DNA from: an uncultured Colwellia sp.
Lineage (GTDB): Bacteria; Pseudomonadota; Gammaproteobacteria; Enterobacterales; Alteromonadaceae
Direction: 5' to 3'
NCBI GenBank assembly: GCA_913020705.1
Contig: CAJWBY010000128.1
Coordinates: 1 to 14,115 of the forward strand
DNA: 14,115 nt
Every line of letters begins with the position of its first letter. The stretch's first letter is position 1. Position numbers and translations under genes: made by a program. Positions 13,549 to 14,115 of this stretch are shown one piece after another. The notes under the pieces were generated by a model. The model made no database searches. It was not told the origin of the DNA and saw only the letters and a list, made by a program, of their open reading frames with translations.

Positions 13549-13922
13549 TGAGAGTAGCATTAATCTCCATACTCGTTACCGTCCAACTCTTCTGGCATTC
13601 CGTTATGGTATTTAGCCATATTCACTCCGAAAGTGACTGGTCTGGCATATACATTAATACAAGGGAGGCGCTATGGAGTTTGTTTAGTGTAGTCGCCTAT
13701 TCATTTTTAGCTGCTTTTATCATAGAGAAGATAATGGAAAGTGCACTTACACTTAATAGTACCCTGTCGTATCGAGCCTGCATTAAAATGTTCGGACTTC
13801 TCATGGCATTAAGTACACTAATTTATTTAGGTGGCTCTTTAATTGCCCAAGAAGGCTGGTTTAGCTTCCCTTGGTACAATAACCCCGATCTAAGCTTCTT
13901 TGCATCTCTTGAGTGGGGTTAA
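13548..13922 (+). CDS. Three-helix membrane protein, translationally coupled to the preceding gene
   Basis: The 124-aa product starts at the ATG at 13548, which shares one base with the upstream TAA (TAATG), with GGGG about 7 nt upstream. Three hydrophobic helices are visible at about residues 4-23, 42-62 and 80-100; the C-terminus is aromatic (GWFSFPWYNNPDLSFFASLEW). Together with the preceding frameshifted gene it forms a two-gene unit of small multi-helix membrane proteins that may form a complex. No family is recognised. If the T7 frameshift upstream is real, coupling would lower expression of this gene, because ribosomes starting at 13160 would stop about 225 bp before its start. Confidence 0.65.
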   Translation: MRVALISILVTVQLFWHSVMVFSHIHSESDWSGIYINTREALWSLFSVVAYSFLAAFIIEKIMESALTLNSTLSYRACIKMFGLLMALSTLIYLGGSLIAQEGWFSFPWYNNPDLSFFASLEWG

Positions 13923-13970
13923 TTCACAATACGTCGATTAGCACTCAAATAACATCGAACTAACCTAAGA

Positions 13971-14034
13971 ATAAGTGTTTTTAATAAATATAGTGCTAAA
14001 ATACGTGTTTTTATGAAGAAATATGTGTTTTAAA
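13971..14034 (+). repeat. Three imperfect AT-rich direct repeats
   Basis: ATAAGTGTTTTTAA (13971), ATACGTGTTTTTAT (14001) and ATATGTGTTTTAAA (14021) share ATAnGTGTTTTWA. Their starts are 30 and 20 bp apart, roughly whole helical turns, so they could be binding sites on one face of the DNA. No replication gene is nearby, so an origin is not supported. Confidence 0.45.
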
Positions 14035-14039
14035 GGGCT

Positions 14040-14068
14040 CGGAGTTTCATTCTAGTTTAAGCGCTATT
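14040..14068 (+). repeat. 29-bp dispersed direct repeat, copy 2
   Basis: This is the second copy of the sequence at 6365-6393, with 26 of 29 positions identical. It overlaps the left arm of the palindrome at 14052-14100. Confidence 0.5.
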
Positions 14069-14100
14069 ATTCCAGACAATAACGCTTAAACTTAAACTAG
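14052..14100. repeat. Long palindrome at the right edge with a 6-bp tandem insertion in one arm
   Basis: The left arm CTAGTTTAAGCGCTATT (14052-14068) pairs with the right arm (14078-14100), which contains AATAACGCTT then AAACTTAAACTAG. The right arm is 6 bp longer because CTTAAA is duplicated; with one copy removed only one mismatch remains. The loop is 9 nt. It could be an end of a repeated intergenic element continuing past the window. Confidence 0.5.
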
Positions 14101-14115
14101 ACAGCGCATGGAGGC

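Noticed and set aside
13971..14034. Plasmid-type iteron origin or CRISPR array
   Set aside because: Only three imperfect short repeats, no replication initiator or cas gene in the window, and spacing too short for CRISPR spacers.
14040..14115. Integron attC site
   Set aside because: Palindromic and repeated, but no GTTRRRY/RYYYAAC boxes flank it, there is no integrase, and gene strands alternate instead of forming a cassette array.

Overview
The window looks like an accessory or island-type stretch of a gammaproteobacterial chromosome (or large plasmid), probably from a marine or aquatic lineage. This rests on moderate-to-low GC by eye, standard sigma70-type promoters, a short single-domain asparaginase, a secreted SwmB-like repeat protein and a membrane-anchored hypothetical of a type I recall from gammaproteobacteria. 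No rRNA, tRNA, ribosomal protein or other core gene is visible, so the genus cannot be fixed. Most genes are hypothetical, change strand often and sit in short transcription units.

Layout. 1-2174: a possible C-terminal gene remnant at the left edge, a small two-helix membrane protein on the minus strand, and a divergent plus-strand pair made of a membrane-anchored HExxH metallopeptidase and a small hypothetical. 2187-3378: a minus-strand pair of membrane-anchored hypotheticals. 3466-4638: a strong promoter and a multi-HTH (excisionase-like) gene broken by a single-base frameshift. That gene runs into a ~99-bp palindromic IS200/IS605-type remnant, which supplies the stop codons of this gene and of a 58-codon ORF facing it. 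4890-6328: a secreted protein with two SwmB/Ig-like domains, a hairpin, and a minus-strand hypothetical. 6482-8782: a single-domain asparaginase and a 4-TM protein with a ~440-residue unknown cytoplasmic region. 8803-12632: the most striking unit, two large convergent genes (576 and 556 aa) whose products appear to be diverged paralogues and whose promoters are nearly identical across the -35 and -10 elements. The plus-strand copy has a ~170-nt leader with small ORFs and a terminator-like hairpin. 12692-13922: a 48-residue single-pass membrane peptide, a good promoter overlapped by a palindromic operator, a membrane gene with a frameshift at a T7 tract, and a translationally coupled 3-TM protein. 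13923-14115: AT-rich direct repeats and a long palindrome whose left part repeats a sequence at 6365-6393.

How they work together. The strongest case for a functional unit is the convergent paralogue pair under matching promoters, possibly with the upstream 4-TM protein. I cannot assign it a biochemical function from sequence alone. Two single-base frameshifts in one 14-kb window suggest either ongoing decay of accessory DNA or assembly errors.
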